Below, one piece after another: positions 23,173 through 31,806 of a stretch of DNA of 64,000 bases. Source of the stretch: JBKBII01 sp046299415. GTDB taxonomy: Bacteria > Pseudomonadota > Gammaproteobacteria > Ectothiorhodospirales > Ectothiorhodospiraceae. A program made the position numbers and the translations under genes. A model generated the notes under the pieces. The model did not search any database. It was given only the letters and a program-made list of their open reading frames with translations, and was not told the origin of the DNA. Position 1 is the stretch's first letter; each line of letters starts with the position of its first letter. The stretch is from assembly GCA_046299415.1 (NCBI GenBank), contig JBKBII010000006.1, forward strand, positions 62,001-126,000, given 5' to 3'.

Positions 23173-23643
23173 TTAGTGAGCCAGTGGAAAAGCCGTTCGA
23201 TCGACGACACGCCGTAGAACGAAGCTGGTGTGGACGCTGGAGACGCCGTCGATGCGCGTGATTTTGCGCAAGAGAAAGTCCTGGTACGCCGCCATGCTGG
23301 GGACCGTAACTTCGAGTTGGTAGTCCGCGCTTTGACCGGTTACGAGATCGCAACGCCGGACCTCGGGGTAGTCCCGTACGGTGTTTTCGAATTCGGCGAA
23401 ACGCTCCGGTGTGTGGCGGTCCATGCCGATGTGGATCAGGGCGGTGATCTCGAGACCGATTTTCGTGGCGTCGAGGATGGCGACGCGTCGGACGATGATG
23501 CCCGCGTTTTCGAGTGCGCGGACCCGACGCAGGCAGGGCGAGGCCGAGAGCCCGACTCGATCGGCGAGCTCCTGATTTGTGAGGCTGGCGTCCTGTTGCA
23601 GGGCTTCGAGAATGCGACGGTCGATGCGGTCGAGTTCAAGCAT
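23173..23643 (-). CDS. Lrp/AsnC-family transcriptional regulator
   Basis: A 156-residue regulator with the Lrp layout. The N-terminal helix-turn-helix is LDRIDRRILEALQQDASLTNQELADRVGLS, of which LSASPCLRRVRALENAG is the recognition part. The C-terminal RAM domain senses amino acids (DYPEVRRCDLVTGQSADYQLEVTV) and ends with SSVHTSFVLRRV. Length is normal for the family. It is divergent from leuA with a 131-bp AT-rich intergenic region. Leucine-responsive control of leuA and of itself is therefore a reasonable inference, though binding sites are not certain. Confidence 0.9.
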   Translation of the reverse strand: MLELDRIDRRILEALQQDASLTNQELADRVGLSASPCLRRVRALENAGIIVRRVAILDATKIGLEITALIHIGMDRHTPERFAEFENTVRDYPEVRRCDLVTGQSADYQLEVTVPSMAAYQDFLLRKITRIDGVSSVHTSFVLRRVVDRTAFPLAH

Positions 23644-23774
23644 TGGTGTTTTCTGCCAAAGAATTCTAGATTTTTAAAATTTTATGGTGTTTGACAGATA
23701 AAATGGGCTAATAAAAGCAGAAGTTTGCGCGTACGGCGGCGTAGTCTTGTCGGACGAATTATTGGAGTCGCGCC
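23644..23774. promoter_or_regulatory. AT-rich divergent promoter region lrp-like / leuA
   Basis: This 131-bp spacer is far more AT-rich than its surroundings, with TTCTAGATTTTTAAAATTTT and AGATAAAATGGGCTAATAAA. Both divergent promoters and the binding sites for the Lrp-like regulator must lie here. I could not fix the -35/-10 boxes with confidence and saw no leader peptide with leucine codons. Confidence 0.5.
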
Positions 23775-25523
23775 ATGAGCCGTTCGCAGTTCGATTTCCG
23801 CAAGTATGTTCGCCCTGAGAAGATCGCTAAGCCCGATCGTCGCTGGCCCGATCGCGTGATCGAGCGCGCGCCCGTGTGGTGTTCGGTCGATCTACGTGAC
23901 GGCAATCAGGCCTTGGTCAACCCGATGTCGGTTGAGCAGAAGCTCAGGTTCTTCGAGCGCTTGGCCGCGATCGGACTCAAGGAGATCGAGGTCGGCTTTC
24001 CCTCGGCTTCGCAGATCGACTTTGACGTTTGTCGCCGGTTGATTGAGGAAAAACGCATTCCCGATGACGTCCGCATTCAGGTGCTGGTGCAGGCCCGAGA
24101 GGATCTGATCCGCCGAACCTTCGAGGCGCTGGTTGGCGTGCCTCAAGCGATCGTGCACGTGTACAACTCGACCAATCCGGCCCAGCGCGAGCAGGTGTTT
24201 CGTCTTGGCCGCGATGGCGTTCGCGGGATTGCCGAAAATGGCGCTCGTTGGGTCGCGCAGTACGCGGCGCGTTACCTGAATACCGACTGGACGTTTCAGT
24301 ATTCGCCGGAGAGCTACTCGCAGACCGAACCTGATTTCGCCGTTGAGGTGGTGGATGCGGTCAATGCGATCTGGCGGCCCGACCGGGGGCAGAAGGTCAT
24401 CATCAATCTGCCGGCGACGGTCGAGGTTGCCACGCCGAACGTGTTTGCCGACCAGATCGAGTGGTTCTGCGATCACGTCGCGATGCGCGAGCATTTCGTG
24501 CTGTCCCTGCACACGCACAATGATCGCGGCCAAGGGGTTGCCGCGGCCGAACTGGGCTTGCTGGCCGGTGCCGACCGTTTGGAGGGCACGCTGTTCGGCA
24601 ACGGCGAACGCACGGGCAACATGTGTCTGGTGACAGCGGCGATGAACTTGTATTCGCAGGGTATCGATCCGGAGATCGATCTATCGGACATGGCCGGTCT
24701 CGAGCGCCTGTACACCGATTGCACGGAGATGCAGGTCCCGGCGCGCCATCCCTGGGCGGGTGAGTTGGTGTATACGGCATTTTCCGGCAGTCATCAGGAT
24801 GCGATCCGCAAGGGTCTGGCGCATCGAGCGGCGCGCGCTGCTCAGCACGGCGATCCGGGCCCATGGAATGTCCCGTATCTGCCGATCGACCCCGCCGACA
24901 TCGGTCGCGAGTACGAGGCGGTGGTGCGGATCAATGCCCAGTCTGGCAAGGGCGGCATTGCTTTGGTGCTGGAGCGCGATCATGGGATCACATTGCCGAA
25001 ATGGCTGGCACAGCGGCTGGCTGCGGTGGTGCAGGCCGAGGCCGACCGCAGCGGGCGCGAAGTCGATTCAGCAACGATTCTGCGGCTGTTCCGACAACAT
25101 TTTCTCGCGCCGGGCGAGACGGCGTCGGCAACGGACAGGGTAGTCCAAGGGGGCTCCGGAGCCTGGGTCGACGATTATTCCGTTACGCGCCAAGGCAAGC
25201 GGGTGGCGGTTTCGCTGGTTCTTACTGAAGGTGAGCGCCGGGGCGAGGGTGACGGACTGGTCGATGCGGTTTTGCGGGCGCTGTTTGGTGCGCAGGCCAA
25301 CGCGGTCATGGTTCGCCAGTTCGACGAACACGCGCTCGAGTCTGGCACGGACGCGCGCGCGCTGGCGGCCGTCGAGTTGTTTGCCGAGGGGCTCGAGTCG
25401 GTGGGCGTGGCGATCGCTCGTGATACGGCCGGTGCCGTGATCGAGGCGCTGGTCGCAGCGTGGTGGCCGTTGCGGACGCTCGTCTCTGATGAGTCGCTTC
25501 CAGCCGTGACGGTGAATAGCTGA
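23775..25523 (+). CDS. leuA: 2-isopropylmalate synthase
   Basis: A 582-residue enzyme that condenses acetyl-CoA with 2-oxoisovalerate, the first committed step of leucine synthesis. The N-terminal TIM barrel has the catalytic motif SVDLRDGNQALVNPM, GFPSASQIDFD, the metal-binding LHTHNDRGQG and GNGERTGN. A C-terminal LeuA dimer/regulatory domain follows from about residue 440 (YSVTRQGKRVAVSLVL) and would bind leucine for feedback inhibition. The motif set and length place it with the longer Mycobacterium/Corynebacterium-type LeuA rather than the 523-residue E. coli type. It is not in an operon with leuCDB, which lies 11 kb away. Confidence 0.95.
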   Translation: MSRSQFDFRKYVRPEKIAKPDRRWPDRVIERAPVWCSVDLRDGNQALVNPMSVEQKLRFFERLAAIGLKEIEVGFPSASQIDFDVCRRLIEEKRIPDDVRIQVLVQAREDLIRRTFEALVGVPQAIVHVYNSTNPAQREQVFRLGRDGVRGIAENGARWVAQYAARYLNTDWTFQYSPESYSQTEPDFAVEVVDAVNAIWRPDRGQKVIINLPATVEVATPNVFADQIEWFCDHVAMREHFVLSLHTHNDRGQGVAAAELGLLAGADRLEGTLFGNGERTGNMCLVTAAMNLYSQGIDPEIDLSDMAGLERLYTDCTEMQVPARHPWAGELVYTAFSGSHQDAIRKGLAHRAARAAQHGDPGPWNVPYLPIDPADIGREYEAVVRINAQSGKGGIALVLERDHGITLPKWLAQRLAAVVQAEADRSGREVDSATILRLFRQHFLAPGETASATDRVVQGGSGAWVDDYSVTRQGKRVAVSLVLTEGERRGEGDGLVDAVLRALFGAQANAVMVRQFDEHALESGTDARALAAVELFAEGLESVGVAIARDTAGAVIEALVAAWWPLRTLVSDESLPAVTVNS

Positions 25524-26005
25524 GGGGCTTTGACTTTACGCCACGATGGCCCTGACGCGGCCGCGGCTCGATGGCGCTTGGTTGTGATCCGCCAAAGCTC
25601 CGCGATTTGGGCGCAACGTCGGAGCCGCGGCTGCTCATTACCTTCGAGAAACTACTTTTATAAGTATAAGCGTTACGGTGATTCGGTAGCCGTCTTCCCG
25701 GTGGTATCCCGCGCGTTGTTTCATGCCGCAGCCGTGACGATGTTCGGGTTGAGGCCGTCGCGTTTGGTCTGGTGAAGGGTCGGTGACAGGTCCGGATTGA
25801 AAGCTCTCGTCGCCCAAAGCTCTCGCAGAGACAAGTCGCAGGATTGCGGTGACGGTCTGTTGTGGTCCGTTCGATCGGCGCGGCGACTGGAGGAGCGCGT
25901 TGCAGATCGTACGCTCAGTCGTCACGCGGTTGTAACCGGAACGAAATGTCTCGAGAGTAGCGTCCATCAGGCGAAGCTCTGACGTGAGATGCCGCTGAGG
26001 GTGAA
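25524..26005. other. Intergenic region, no supported gene
   Basis: A 480-bp gap between leuA and the Sel1-repeat gene. I see no RNA gene and no frame with recognisable domains; the longest frame is on the minus strand and has no family features. An AT-rich patch near 25650-25680 is unexplained. Confidence 0.5.
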
Positions 26006-27043
26006 ATGTTACTGAGGTCAACAACCACTGTTCGAAGTTTTTGCTCTGAGGTGAGTCAGCCGGTTGCGATTACGCCGTTCGGGCGAGGTCGACCGGCTAT
26101 CCGATCATCGCGCGCGCGCATCGTGCTGATCGGTCTGTTTGCCGCACTGAGCGTTGGGTCACCGCACACAGTCCTTGCGCAGGAGCCGTCTGACTCAAGC
26201 GAATATCGGGTCGAAACGTCGATCGCTTCGCAGAGTGCATCGACCGGCGCCGAAATGTACCGAGGCACTGATGCGCAAGACGTTCGCGCAGGGTACGACA
26301 AGCAGGCTGGCGAGTTCGACGAGCGAGTGCTCGGTTTGCCACCGATCGCAGAGTGGGAGGAGTTACATGAAGCCGGCGCGTTGGAAGCGCAAACTCTCGA
26401 GCAGATCGGTTGGTTATATGAGCAAGGTCACGTCGGTGATCAGCCAAATCTGGAGCACGCACTGCAGTGGTACGAGCGCGCAGCGGAGGCCGGTTTGCAT
26501 CGCAACGCCGTTCGTGTGGCCTGGATGTATCTGGGAGGGCGAGGCGCGCCGACCTCGCGCGTCGAAGCCGAGCGTTGGTTGCAGTACGCGATCGAGCACG
26601 ACCATTTGCCCGGTCATACGGCCCTCGCGTCGGTATTGATCGCAGACGCCATGGCGGGGCGAGCAACAGAGCGGATGCCTGAGGCGATCGAGCTGTTGGA
26701 ATCAGCGCTCGATCGTGGCTTTGACACCGCGAGTTACTTCCTGACACGTGTCTATCTGGAAGGACTGGGTGGTATCGAGGCGGATTACGCGAAGGGGGCT
26801 GAGTACGCTCGTATGGGCGCTGAAGCAGGGAATGCTCAGCAGCAGGGGTGGTTGGCATTTCTACTGGCGGAAGGTCGCGGAGTCGAACCCGATCTCGTCG
26901 AGGCCTTGACCTGGGCCAGCCTGGCCGCGGCGGACGGTGACGCCTTGGGGCAAAATCTGCGGGTTTGGTTGGAGGAGCAACTGCCCGAGGCGTCTGTTCG
27001 GGAGGCGCGCGAGGCGGCTGTTGCCTGGGCGCTCGAGCGATGA
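26006..27043 (+). CDS. Secreted Sel1-repeat (TPR-like) protein
   Basis: A 345-residue protein. A hydrophobic stretch (IVLIGLFAALSVGSPHTVLAQ, residues about 39-58; written in part) with a cleavage-like AQ indicates export, though the N-terminal part is unusually long for a signal peptide and the true start may be further in. From about residue 120 there are several Sel1-like repeats of about 36 residues: LEQIGWLYEQG, NAVRVAWMYLGGRGAP, ASYFLTRVYLEGLGG and QQGWLAFLLAEGRGVEPD. These alpha-alpha repeats mediate protein contacts. It is immediately followed (7 bp) by the FKBP gene, suggesting an envelope-related pair. Function unknown. Confidence 0.8.
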   Translation: MLLRSTTTVRSFCSEVSQPVAITPFGRGRPAIRSSRARIVLIGLFAALSVGSPHTVLAQEPSDSSEYRVETSIASQSASTGAEMYRGTDAQDVRAGYDKQAGEFDERVLGLPPIAEWEELHEAGALEAQTLEQIGWLYEQGHVGDQPNLEHALQWYERAAEAGLHRNAVRVAWMYLGGRGAPTSRVEAERWLQYAIEHDHLPGHTALASVLIADAMAGRATERMPEAIELLESALDRGFDTASYFLTRVYLEGLGGIEADYAKGAEYARMGAEAGNAQQQGWLAFLLAEGRGVEPDLVEALTWASLAAADGDALGQNLRVWLEEQLPEASVREAREAAVAWALER

Positions 27044-27050
27044 GTCGGAA

Positions 27051-27788
27051 ATGAAATCGAGTCCGCACAGGATCTTCATGCCGCGACGACCGGGTCGCGA
27101 GAGTCTCTGGATTCGGCCGCTATCGTCCGTCGGCTACAGCCAGCCCAGCTGGCGCTATCGACGCAATCTGACATCTAATGTTCTGTTCAATACACGGCGA
27201 GCCCGAGTCCGCGGAGCAGTCAGTGCCCCTTTCTTGTGGGGCGTGATACTCGCGTGCACATTGTCGCTGGGGGGGCTGTTTCTCGTTGCCGATTGGTGGT
27301 TTTCTCAGGCAAGCGATCCAATGGAGCGCGTGATGCTCGGGGAAATCAATACAGAGGAAGGAGCCGCTTTGCGCGCCAGCAATCGCGCGCGCTCCGGGGT
27401 CGTCGAGTATCCCAGCGGTCTTCAGGTCGAGGTTCTGACACTTGGAGACGGCGAGCGTCCGCGCAAAGACGATGAGGTGGTTCTGCATTACCGCGCCTGG
27501 CACGCCGATGGGCGTTTGATCGAGGACACCGAGCGTCTTGGGACGCCCGCGACCGTGCTACTCGAACGCACGATTCCAGGTTGGCGAGAGGTTTTGCCTG
27601 ACCTGCCGGTCGGCTCAAGGGTTCGACTTGTCGTTCCGCCGGAGTTGGCTTACGGCGCCGCAGGGTCAGGCCGGGTGGGGCCCCGCGAGACGTTGATTTT
27701 TGAGGTACATCTTCTGGAGACGCGGACCCTGGTTGAACCCGAGCCGAGAAGCGCCGATCAGCATCGTGTGCCGGGCCTTGGTTTCTGA
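27051..27788 (+). CDS. Membrane-anchored FKBP-type peptidyl-prolyl isomerase
   Basis: ATG at 27051 gives a 245-residue protein. An unusually long basic cytoplasmic N-terminus (about 60 residues) precedes one transmembrane segment (FLWGVILACTLSLGGLFLVA). A periplasmic FKBP domain follows from about residue 115: SGLQVEVLTLGDG, VVLHYRAWHADGRLIEDT, IPGWREVLPDLPVGSRVRLVVPPELAYG and ETLIFEVHLL. These hydrophobic-pocket and GxRxRxxxPPxLAYG motifs are typical of active FKBPs. It probably folds exported proteins at the inner membrane. It starts eight bases after the Sel1 gene stop codon and is likely co-transcribed with it. Confidence 0.87.
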   Translation: MKSSPHRIFMPRRPGRESLWIRPLSSVGYSQPSWRYRRNLTSNVLFNTRRARVRGAVSAPFLWGVILACTLSLGGLFLVADWWFSQASDPMERVMLGEINTEEGAALRASNRARSGVVEYPSGLQVEVLTLGDGERPRKDDEVVLHYRAWHADGRLIEDTERLGTPATVLLERTIPGWREVLPDLPVGSRVRLVVPPELAYGAAGSGRVGPRETLIFEVHLLETRTLVEPEPRSADQHRVPGLGF

Positions 27789-28108
27789 CATCTTGTCATT
27801 GACACGCATCTCCAGGGTCGTTCTTGGATTAATTTGCCGCGCGCGTAAGGCTCGAAGGACAAACGCCCGAGGGTGACTTACATAGATTCGATGTCCTCGG
27901 TGTGCGCATCGACCCGAAGTCGCGTCGTCGTTCGCTTTTGCCGTCGACAAAATGGTCGTTGTGGCAATGTGTAAAGTGTTGATCGCCTACGGTGCGGGTT
28001 ATCCGCTGCAGGTCGCGGGATGACTCACGGCCTTGGTCTCGTTCGGTTGTTTTCGGCCTGATCGTTTCCCCCTCCTCTCGAACTAGTCTTCACCTCCGTG
28101 TGACGCCG

Positions 28109-28126
28109 CCGTCACAAAACTGTGAC
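28109..28126 (+). promoter_or_regulatory. Pho box upstream of pstS
   Basis: CCGTCACAAAACTGTGAC matches the PhoB-binding consensus CTGTCATAAAACTGTCAT at 14 of 18 positions, with the two 7-bp repeats and AT spacer in register. It lies about 75 bp upstream of pstS, inside a 413-bp otherwise empty intergenic region. Phosphate-starvation induction of the pst operon by PhoB is inferred. Confidence 0.75.
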
Positions 28127-28201
28127 GAAGCTGCTCGATACTGGACACCGCGCCGGGGATATCCCCGCGTTGTATCTGAGTTCACACGAGAGGACTGACT
28201 C

Positions 28202-29173
28202 ATGATGAAGAAGCTGACATTGGGCGTCGTTACCGCCCTCGGCCTGTCATTCGCGGCTACCGCGACTGCTGAAGTCGACCCCAACCTGCCGAGCTACGAG
28301 CGCGTTTCGGGGATCTCCGGCAACCTGACCTCGATCGGTTCTGACACGCTGAACAACCTGATGACGTTGTGGGCGGAAGAGTTCGCCAAGTTCTACCCGA
28401 ACGTGAACATCCAGATCCAGGGTGCTGGTACGTCGACCGCGCCGCCGGCACTGGTCGAAGGCACGTCGAACTTCGGTCCGATGAGCCGCGTGATGCGTGA
28501 CTCTGAAGTGCGTGCGTTCGAAGAGCGCTATGGCTACCCGCCGACGGAAGTTCCGGTCGCGATCGATCTTCTTGCCGTGTATGTCAACAAAGACAACCCG
28601 ATCGAAGGCATGAGCATTCCGCAGGTTGACGCGGTGTTCTCGGCGACCCGTTCTTGCGGTCACCCTGAAGACATCACGACCTGGGGCCAGCTGGGCATGA
28701 CCGGCGCCTGGCAGAATCGTGACTTCACGCTGTACAGCCGCAACGCGGTTTCCGGCACCTACGGTTACTTCAAGGAAAACGCTCTGTGTGGCGGTGACTT
28801 TAAGTCAACCATCAACGAACAGCCCGGCTCCTCGGCCGTCGTGCGTGGTGTCGAACAGACGCTGAACGGCATCGGCTACTCGGGTATCGGCTACGCCACC
28901 TCTGGCGTGCGTGCAATCCCGCTGGCCAAGGAAACCGGCGGCAACTTTGCTGAGCCGAACGCAGAGAACGCGGTGAACGGGGCTTACCCGCTGGCCCGCT
29001 TCCTGTACATCTACGCCAACCAAAACCCGGAAGATGGCTGGAACCCGCTTGAGCGCGAGTTCTTCAAGATGGTGCTGTCGAAAGAAGGTCAGGAAGTCGT
29101 TCATCGTGATGGCTACGTGACCCTGCCGGAATCGGTTGCTTCGCGCTTCCGTACCGAGAAGAACCTCGACTGA
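28202..29173 (+). CDS. pstS: Phosphate ABC transporter, periplasmic binding protein
   Basis: A 323-residue binding protein with an N-terminal Sec signal (MMKKLTLGVVTALGLSFAATATA, about 23 residues). Phosphate-contact loops are visible: TSIGSDTLNN, GTSNFGPMSR and SRNAVSGTYGYFKENAL. The conserved VDAVFSATRSCGHPEDITTWGQLG region is present. It delivers phosphate to the PstCA permease at high affinity. Codon use is strongly biased (CTG, GGC, AAC), suggesting high expression. A Pho box precedes it and the permease genes follow after 245 bp. Confidence 0.94.
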   Translation: MMKKLTLGVVTALGLSFAATATAEVDPNLPSYERVSGISGNLTSIGSDTLNNLMTLWAEEFAKFYPNVNIQIQGAGTSTAPPALVEGTSNFGPMSRVMRDSEVRAFEERYGYPPTEVPVAIDLLAVYVNKDNPIEGMSIPQVDAVFSATRSCGHPEDITTWGQLGMTGAWQNRDFTLYSRNAVSGTYGYFKENALCGGDFKSTINEQPGSSAVVRGVEQTLNGIGYSGIGYATSGVRAIPLAKETGGNFAEPNAENAVNGAYPLARFLYIYANQNPEDGWNPLEREFFKMVLSKEGQEVVHRDGYVTLPESVASRFRTEKNLD

Positions 29174-29419
29174 TGGGTTGGGTGACCAGAGAGGGCACCA
29201 GGCACCCAATCGGCGTGTGATCGCACTCTCAAACTGAAGTCGGGAATGCCGGCCTTGCTGGCATTCCCTGATTCAGACCCCGAGCATCCCTCAAAAAAAT
29301 ACCTCTCAGAGAAAATCTCGCGAAATGGTTCATTGGATTGCAACCGAGACGGTATCGGCATCAATCCAATGCATCACATTGTTCTCCACTCACTGCCTGA
29401 CGCTCAGCTAGGAATGTCA

Positions 29420-31726
29420 ATGTCGACGGTTAATGCAGATTTCCCGGATACTCAAGCCGTAGCACCGAGCCGCCTGCCAAATCCAGAGAGCCGCGCAAAA
29501 CTGCGCAAGGCACGGGGCGTTCGTGACGGCATCTCCCGCTACGGCGTCGGAACCTTTGGCATCGGCGTTATTTTTGCTCTCGGGTTGATCTTCGCGTACC
29601 TGTTCTACGAAACCGTGCCCATGTTGCTGCCGGTCAAGTTCGAGGCATCGCATACGTTGAACGTCGAGGCTGACGATCCGCCGGCACCGGCGGTTCACTT
29701 GACGCTCGATCGCTTCGCAACGATTGGGGCTCGCTACTCCGAGTTGGGCGTCATCACGTTTTTCGACGTCGACAGCGGACAAGTCCGAGAACGGATCGAG
29801 GTTCCACGACCGGAAGGGACAACGGTGACTGGCTTCGGCCGCGCAGAGAGCCGCCGTTCCTTGTTTGTGTTCGGTTTCTCGGACGGTACCGTGTTGCCGG
29901 TCAAGGTCGAGTACACCCAAAGCTTCCGCGGCGGCGAGCGCATCATTACGCCGAATCTTTCCTATCCACTCGGTGAAGAGCCCATCCAGTTGGATGAAGA
30001 CTCCACCGAGCCGTACACGACGCTGGCGGTCGTCGAAGGCCGTAACGGCTATGTGGTGGCGGGCGGCACCGCGCGCGGCAACATCGACGTGGCGTTGTAT
30101 TCGGCAACGCGGAACATGTTCAGCGGGCAGGTCGAGATCACGCGGGAAGAGCTCCGCATGCCCAGCATCCCGTTTGGCGTGCGCCAGATCCTGGTCAACG
30201 AGTCGCTTCGAAACCTGTTCGCGATTGACGTCAACGGCACCCTGCACCATTTCGACATTTCCAACCGAAACAACCCACGTCTGGTCGAACAGGTCGAGCT
30301 TGTTGCGGCCGGAACGACCGTGACCGTCGCCGAGCTCCTGGTTGGGTCCCGCTCGCTGATCGTCGGCGGCTCGGACGGGTCGGTGGCTCAGTTCATGCTC
30401 GTTCGTCTTCCCGATTCAGCCCAGCAAAGCGTCACTTTTATTCGTGACTTCAAACGCCATACGGCTCCCGTCACCTACATCGAACCCGAGTACACGCGCA
30501 AGGGGTTCATTACCGGCGCGGAAGATGGCTCTGCGCTGATTCACTACGCGACGTCGTCGGTCACATTGGCGGGTCTGACGATCGGCGATCAAGCGATCAA
30601 GCGTATCGCAATTGCTCCTGCCAACGATCGGGCGCTTTTCACCCTGGAAGGCGACGATCGCATCTACGTGACTGAGATCTCAAACCCGCACCCCCAGACC
30701 AGCCTGTCTGGTTTGTGGGGCAAGGTCTGGTACGAGGGTCGCGATCAACCGGAGTGGATCTGGCAGTCGTCATCCGCGGATGACGCATTTGAGTCCAAGT
30801 ATTCGCTTGTTCCTCTGACCGTGGGCACGTTGAAGGCGGCGCTCTTTGCGATGCTTCTGTCGATGCCGATTGCGATCCTTGGAGCCATCTACACGGCTTA
30901 TTTCATGGCGCCGAAAATGCGGCAGATCGTCAAGCCCTCGATTGAGTTGATGGAGGCATTGCCGACCGTCATCCTCGGTTTCCTCGCTGGTATTTGGTTG
31001 GCGCCGTTCGTCGAGAACAACCTTCCGATCCTGATGACGGGTTTGATCCTGTTTCCTCTGGGCGTGGTTGTGGCTGGCTGGGCATGGACTCGCATCCCCA
31101 AAGAGCGTCGACACTTCGTCCCTGACGGCTGGGAGGCGGCGCTGTTGATCCCCGTAGTGCTGTTCATTGGCTGGGTCGTCGTTGAGTCAGCGCCTTGGAT
31201 CGAGATCGCGCTGTTCGGTGGATCGACACGCCAGTGGTTGACCGACGTGGGCATCCCATACGACCAGCGCAACGCATTGATTGTGGGAATGGCGATGGGG
31301 TTTGCGGTCATCCCGACGATCTTCTCGATCGCAGAAGACGCCGTGTTCAACGTCCCGCGTCACTTGACTCAAGGCTCTCTCGCCTTGGGAGCGACGCCGT
31401 GGCAGACCGTGGTCGGCGTGGTTTTGCTGACGGCCAGTCCGGGGATTTTCTCGGCGATCATGATTGGCTTTGGACGTGCGGTCGGCGAAACGATGATCGT
31501 GCTGATGGCTTCGGGTAACTCTCCAATCGTGAACTTCAACATCTTTGAAGGCATGCGAACTCTGGCGGCCAACATCGCCGTCGAGCTGCCCGAGACGGCC
31601 GTCGGTGGCACCCACTATCGAGTGCTGTTCCTCTCGGCTCTGGTTTTGTTGGTCTTCACATTCGTTTTGAATACGGCGGCCGAAGTCGTTCGCCAGCGCC
31701 TGCGCAAGCGTTACGCCTCTCTGTAA
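29420..31726 (+). CDS. pstC: Phosphate ABC transporter permease PstC with large periplasmic insert
   Basis: ATG at 29420 (AGGA six bases upstream) gives 768 residues, more than twice the usual PstC length of about 310. The first transmembrane segment is at about residues 42-64. A roughly 400-residue periplasmic region follows, rich in beta-strand-like repeats (for example YVVAGGTARGNIDVALYS, SLIVGGSDGSVAQFMLV), suggestive of a beta-propeller. The permease core occupies about residues 470-768, with the EAA-type loop around SLALGATPWQTVVGVVL. It pairs with PstA to form the membrane channel. Enlarged PstC of this kind occurs in some proteobacteria; the role of the insert is unknown. Confidence 0.92.
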   Translation: MSTVNADFPDTQAVAPSRLPNPESRAKLRKARGVRDGISRYGVGTFGIGVIFALGLIFAYLFYETVPMLLPVKFEASHTLNVEADDPPAPAVHLTLDRFATIGARYSELGVITFFDVDSGQVRERIEVPRPEGTTVTGFGRAESRRSLFVFGFSDGTVLPVKVEYTQSFRGGERIITPNLSYPLGEEPIQLDEDSTEPYTTLAVVEGRNGYVVAGGTARGNIDVALYSATRNMFSGQVEITREELRMPSIPFGVRQILVNESLRNLFAIDVNGTLHHFDISNRNNPRLVEQVELVAAGTTVTVAELLVGSRSLIVGGSDGSVAQFMLVRLPDSAQQSVTFIRDFKRHTAPVTYIEPEYTRKGFITGAEDGSALIHYATSSVTLAGLTIGDQAIKRIAIAPANDRALFTLEGDDRIYVTEISNPHPQTSLSGLWGKVWYEGRDQPEWIWQSSSADDAFESKYSLVPLTVGTLKAALFAMLLSMPIAILGAIYTAYFMAPKMRQIVKPSIELMEALPTVILGFLAGIWLAPFVENNLPILMTGLILFPLGVVVAGWAWTRIPKERRHFVPDGWEAALLIPVVLFIGWVVVESAPWIEIALFGGSTRQWLTDVGIPYDQRNALIVGMAMGFAVIPTIFSIAEDAVFNVPRHLTQGSLALGATPWQTVVGVVLLTASPGIFSAIMIGFGRAVGETMIVLMASGNSPIVNFNIFEGMRTLAANIAVELPETAVGGTHYRVLFLSALVLLVFTFVLNTAAEVVRQRLRKRYASL

Positions 31727-31806
31727 GCCGCGCGACTTCTTTCATGACGCTTTGAAGGCGATTCATAAGACGAATTGCGACGCCAAACGACGGCAAGGGA
31801 ATCACA